A DNA stretch of 64,000 nucleotides from Elgaria multicarinata webbii (Eukaryota; Chordata; Lepidosauria; Squamata; Anguidae). Under the pieces are notes generated by a model. It saw only the letters and a program-made list of their open reading frames with translations, had not been told where the DNA came from and did not search any database. The position numbers and the translations under genes were made by a program. The DNA is taken from NCBI RefSeq assembly GCF_023053635.1, contig NC_086175.1, positions 124,514,240-124,578,239 on the forward strand. Reading direction: 5' to 3'. Shown here piece by piece: positions 59,422-64,000 of the stretch (the stretch's first letter is position 1; every line of letters starts with the position of its first letter).

Positions 59422-59737
59422 TAGGGTGACCCTATGAAAAGGACAGGGCTGCTGTATCTTTAACACTTGCATAGAAAAGGGAATTTCAGCAGGTGTCATT
59501 TGTATGTATGGAGAACCTGGTGAAATTCCCTCTTCATCACAACAGTTAAAGCTGCAGGAGCTATACTAGAGTGACCAGAGTTAAAAGAGGGCAGGGCACC
59601 TGCAGCTTTAACTATTGTGATGAAGCGGAAATTTCACCAGGTTTCCCATATATACAAACAACACCTGCTGAAATTTCCTTTTCTTTGCAACTGTTAAAGA
59701 TACAGGAGCCCTGTCCTCCTTTTCATGTGATCACCCT
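59422..59737. mobile_element. Foldback hAT-like MITE 'TAGGGTGACC', copy 3
   Basis: 316 bp; ends TAGGGTGACC and GATCACCCT; exact 8-bp duplications GAATAAGC (59414-59421 and 59738-59745). The last A of the right end is missing. Confidence 0.9.
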
Positions 59738-59745
59738 GAATAAGC

Positions 59746-60660
59746 AAGCTTGCATTTTATTGAAGGAAGTACATGTTAGATAGGAGGGCCCCCAACCCAG
59801 ATCTACACCAAGCAGGATATGACACTTTGAAAACGGTTTGAAAACTGTATATGCAGTGTGTCCTGGACCCCAGTAGTAGTCACTACTGTTATAAACCATT
59901 TCAAAGTAGTAGTGTAGATTCTGCCCAGGATGGAGGGAGACACAGAGAGGTGTCTCCTCTCTGAGAGGCAAGAGCATGAAGAAGTAGGAAGTAAAAAGTG
60001 AGCTCAGCAACCATAAGTGTACCAGTCTAGCAGTAGAAGGAAGGTCAGAGGGCAGTCTAGGAAGCTTGGAGGTCCTCTATGTATTCTCTTTGTTTTCCTT
60101 TTGAAGCTAGTTGAGTTGCACCCACATTTCCGATGTATCACACAAGTCTTTTCCCACTCTAAGGCTAAGCGAAGCTTTTCATGGTGGGGAGTGATTCCAA
60201 TAAGGGAAAAGAAGGAAATGGTTAAGCTGCGGTTAAGACTGTAAAAAATATATATCGTCACTACACTGGAGGACCAAATCATAACTCCTGAGCCATGTGT
60301 AATTTGGCAGTCTGACTAACATTAAGCTATGCAAGGGAGAGCGACAACACCTGCCCCCCACCCCCGTAAAGTGACACTTGCTATTTCTCTCCTAACACCC
60401 ATTTGTCAGAAAATATTGTGAAGAAAATAGTGATTTACGCCCATCTGAAATGTCATCAACACACCTTCTTTTTCCTCCCAGGACAAATTGTGTAGGCATG
60501 TCCCATCTGCTGCTCTTATTTTAAATCCACCCTAAAGCATCCCTGACATCCCTAGCCATGGAAAGCAATTACCTTCTGTTGCTTGCTTTTGTTACTTTTT
60601 GCACTAGCTGAAACAGTGATTGTGGTTGCGGGAATGGAGCTTTAAATTATGCTGTGGATG
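59746..60660. other. Intergenic, no gene seen
   Basis: Unique-looking, with a small CR1 scrap (CCACCCTAAAGCATCCCTGA) near 60527. Confidence 0.35.
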
Positions 60661-60666
60661 TTGTAT

Positions 60667-60793
<127 letters not shown>

Positions 60794-60989
60794 TCTCATT
60801 GTTGGGGAGTGAAACCTCCTGCTGTATTTTTATAGGATGCTGAAGCATCCTATTCTTAAGTGGTACCCTATGATCTGTTTGAGCAGAGACGCTTGGCACT
60901 GTGATATTCACATGCTCTCAGATTCATTCTGTGCTGTTCAGCAAAGTGCAAAAATGATCATATAACCTGATAGCTAAAGATGTTTGCTT

Positions 60990-61110
60990 AATGGCCATTG
61001 ACAACCATCTGTCAGGGATGCTTTAGGGTGGATTCCTGCATTGAGCAGGGTGATGGACTCGATGGCCTTATAGGCCCCTTCCAACTCTGCTATTTTATGA
61101 TTCTATGATG
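60990..61110 (+). repeat. CR1 LINE extreme 3' end
   Basis: GACAACCATCTGTCAGGGAT to TATTTTATGATTCTATGAT; about 120 bp, second subfamily. Confidence 0.85.
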
Positions 61111-61390
61111 CTTCTAGAATCTGGAATGCAAGTCACACCTTGCTCTTCAGTTAGACTCTGAAACCCGTGTTTTGCCTGATGCCAATATTCTGAATGCGCC
61201 AAAAGAAGTGTATGTGTGTTGTGGGGTGTATGTATTGTGTGTGAATCTATTGCAAGTTTGAATCTGGTCAAGTAAAGAACCTGAAATTTTGGTTCTGCTG
61301 CAATGGGGGTGTGGATGACTGATGTGTTCCCAATGCCCATCCAGCTAGGCGCAACACACACCAAGAAGCAGACATTGATATGTGTATTTC

Positions 61391-61632
61391 AAGAGCCAGT
61401 GTGGTGTAGTGGTTAGAGTGTTGGACTGGGAGTTAGGAGATCCGGGTTCTAGTCCCCACTCAGCCATGGAAACCCACTGGGTGACTTTGGGCCAGTCACA
61501 AACTCTCAGCCCAACCTACCTCACAGGGTGGTTGTTGTGTGGATAAAATGGAGAGAAGGAGGATTATGTATGCCACCTTGGGTTCCTTAAAGGAAAAAAG
61601 GTGGAATATAAATGCAATAACTAAAAAAAAAA
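61391..61632 (+). repeat. Sauria-type SINE
   Basis: AGCCAGTGTGGTGTAGTGGT (tRNA-like A-box region), GGTTCTAGTCC (B-box), a central ACCTACCTCACAGGGTGGTT, and a 3' tail GAATATAAATGCAATAACTA then A-run. Full length, not a functional tRNA gene. Confidence 0.88.
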
Positions 61633-62940
61633 TCTACTTGGCTAAGGAACCAATTAGGTGCTGCATGTGAGGGTCCTCTTTCCATTCTAGGTGCCAGGAA
61701 TGCACATTTCCCTGTCCAAAGAGCTGTAATTGGGGGTGACCTAATGTTCAGTTGGATCTAGCTGCCCCTCCTCCATGGATTTAGCTGCTTGTAAAAGAGG
61801 GCTCCACGTAAGCACAAGAGGTGAATCAGGGCCAACATTTGTCCATGTTGTCGCTGTTTATGAAAACTGAAATGTTGTGTCTGAAAAATCTTCAGTCAAC
61901 CCTGTCTTCCATTTCAAGGGGGTGGGGGAACAGCTCCTGAAGCAAAGAGCAACAGCAAATGAAATAATGTGGGTGAATTTGTTTTGTAGACATGCAGTGC
62001 ATAAATGTTACGCATTCTGTTTGTCACATCTACTCTGAAAACAGAAATTGCTGCGTAGGCTGTAATGACTACCCCTGGCCTGTTTTCTACTCCACATTTT
62101 CACAGTTAAACTAATTTAAACAATTGTCACCTGACACCCAATGATTACAGAGTGGCTCCAATAAGCCCCCAGTTCATGGGGGCAAACAAACAGCCTACCC
62201 ATATTTGCCTGGTTGGACAATGGCAACGGCACTCGGAAAGCTACGTTTCTCACAATTTACCTGGGAATTTTCACCTCAAGCTGTGGCTGACGCCCTCAGG
62301 CTCACTTGATGAAATACGAACACTTGATATAAGACCTGGCTTAACTCAGTGTTTCCTTTACCCTCCGTTTATGTAACTGCGTATCATTTCCGTTTGTAAT
62401 GAACTTTGCCTGAGAAGGTGACAAGCAGGTCTCCAATCCCCAAGCTTTGGCTCTGGGCCTCTTTTCCCCTCAGCCGAAGCTGGCAGTTAGGATGAATAGG
62501 TGCTCTTTGAAGAAAGGAGCTCCATCTTTGAGAGTCCCACCTTAAGGCAGCAGAAAGGGGATAGGACAAGGCAGCTAGCCATTGTGAAGAACTGCCCAAT
62601 TATTCTTCCCCCTTCATTGCCCAACTCTGGGGTAGAAGCCCTTCTCCCCTCCCCACTCTCCCCCAACCCTGGCCAGATAACACCCCCACCCACTGCCATT
62701 TTATTTCAGGCTTCACCTCCCTGCAGAGTTACAAATCAAAAGTGAATGTATGCAAAATGCAAATACAATATCAGGAAACCTTGGCCGTAAAGTTGCAATG
62801 GTTCCCACCACTCCCAGGTAATTACCCTCAACAAGTATGTGAGAGAAAATGTTTCTGGAAAATCCACATCACTGATTAGGCAAATTGCTGGCTAATAGTT
62901 CAGACTGTCAGTTAATATTTCATCAATGGGAGTTAATGGT
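61633..62940. other. Intergenic, no feature seen
   Basis: No repeat family, exon or RNA gene recognised; open frames of up to ~80 codons without similarity. Confidence 0.35.
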
Positions 62941-63535
62941 TAGGGATGTGCTCCGCTTCTCCTCGAACCGGAGAAGCAGGAGCAGAGCGGGGGGCTTTGC
63001 CTACCCTTAAGGCGGAGGTGAAGAGGATTGGGGGGCCAGCGGAGCATGGCGAAGAGGATCGAGGTGAAGGCGGATCCTTCGCATCGATCCAGAGCTCTGC
63101 CAGAAAGGTAAGTGGGGTTTACCGAGCCCTGCCGCTGTCGCTGTCGCCCATGCGGCGACAGTGGCAGGGCCTGGTAACCCCCCCCTCCTCTCCCTTACCT
63201 GCGTCCGCGCTCCCTCGGCTTCTTCAATTGAGCCCGCGGCTCAACCAGGAAGTCTAGGCTGCACTTGCGGCCCAGACTTCCTGGTTGAGCCACGGGCTCA
63301 ATTGAAGAAGCCGAGGGACCGCGGACGGATGCAGGTAAGGCCCCCTCCCCCTTGGTCTCTGCAGGTAAGGGAGAGGAGGGCCTTACCTGGCGCCACTCCC
63401 CTCCACTGCGGAGCTCCGATTCGGAGCCGGAGCTCCGCGGCAAAGAGGAGCGGAGTATGGGCGGAGTGGAGCGGGCCGATCTGAAATTTTCGGATCGGCC
63501 CGCGGGGTGGAGCGGGGGGTCTGTACACACCCCTA
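62941..63535. mobile_element. GC-rich hAT-like element, copy 5
   Basis: Ends TAGGGATGTGC and GTACACACCCCTA, 595 bp, flanked by exact 8-bp duplications TTAATGGT (62933-62940 and 63536-63543). The interior contains a ~70-bp inverted repeat around GACTTCCTGGTTGAGCC and several GCAGGTAAG motifs on both strands. Confidence 0.88.
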
Positions 63536-64000
63536 TTAATGGTTAGGAGAGGATCTTCTGGTAGCTGGGAAGTTCATTGTGTTTTTGGATGAGAGACACG
63601 TCAGAGATACATACATGTGTGTGCGCGCAAATAGGGATGTATGGATTTTGTGTAATCCGTTCCATCTGCATTTAGTGGATTGTCAGGTGCCTTTTGTTCC
63701 ATCGTCTGCTCATTAACAGACAGAATCTCGTTTTTCAAATTTGCACAAATTCACATATGTGAAAATTCACAAATCACCCCCAAAATGAACAAATCCACTT
63801 TAAAATGTGCAAATCACTCCCCCAAATGCACATTTTCATTCTTCAGCCTATGGGGGAAATGTGAGTTTTAGGCCAGTGCTTCTTTATTTTTACATATTTT
63901 TCTACAACTCGATTTGCATAAAATTTCAGAAGTAAGCCTAGGATTGCAGAGCACTTCTTTCCAGTTTGCTGTTTTAGACTTCTAAAAACAACTTCTGAGT
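63536..64000. other. Right edge, no feature seen
   Basis: AT-rich; short AAATTCACAAATC and AATGTGCAAATCAC repeats near 63760-63830 form an irregular local tandem. No gene. Confidence 0.3.

Noticed and set aside
61391-61470. A tRNA gene
   Set aside because: The A- and B-box-like parts belong to the head of a Sauria SINE with a full SINE body and tail; no cloverleaf closes properly.

Overview
This window is vertebrate nuclear DNA, most likely from a squamate reptile (lizard or snake). The signs are tRNA-headed SINEs of the Sauria type, many 5'-truncated CR1 LINEs with octamer-like 3' tails, L2/CR1-clade LINE tails, and widely spaced exons with GT-AG introns. It holds two protein genes arranged tail to tail. 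No complete structural RNA gene, CRISPR array or bacterial-type operon is present.

Genes. Plus strand, from about position 1 to 13.6 kb: CHORDC1 (CHORD-containing protein 1, also morgana or CHP-1), an HSP90 co-chaperone. Ten coding exons from 4595 to 12175 are readable; the first coding exon must lie upstream of the window. Minus strand, 55618 down to 18360: NAALAD2 (N-acetylated alpha-linked acidic dipeptidase 2), a zinc peptidase of the glutamate carboxypeptidase II family. All 19 coding exons are readable. With consensus splice sites they sum to 2223 nt, a 740-residue protein plus stop, with every zinc ligand and catalytic residue in place. NAALAD2 and CHORDC1 are also neighbours in human 11q14.3, which supports choosing NAALAD2 over its paralogue FOLH1.

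Region by region. 1-4594: CHORDC1 intron 1 with a Sauria SINE, a CR1 tail and a solo-LTR fossil. 4595-13620: CHORDC1 exons and 3' UTR, with a GC-rich hAT element and an inverted-repeat insertion. 13.6-18.3 kb: intergenic, one CR1 and one palindromic hAT element. 18.3-55.6 kb: NAALAD2, whose introns are packed with nested repeats. 55.6-64 kb: NAALAD2 5' flank with three foldback hAT elements, a CR1 of about 830 bp, a compound microsatellite, a SINE and another GC-rich hAT element.

Main discoveries. (1) At least four families of non-autonomous hAT-like elements can be defined here by terminal inverted repeats and 8-bp target duplications, several exact: a GC-rich family (five copies) carrying many consensus splice-donor motifs, a palindromic 'CAGCCTTCC' family (three copies), a foldback 'TAGGGTGACC' family (three copies within 3.7 kb), and a single 719-bp 'CAGGGCCGG' element. 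A fifth palindromic family is weaker. (2) Two large inverted-repeat insertions have long target duplications (10 and 17 bp), which points to target-primed retrotransposition. Each carries a hammerhead-ribozyme-like core (CUGRGGA, stem, GAAAC). (3) Several insertions sit very close to NAALAD2 splice sites, notably around exons 8 and 10.
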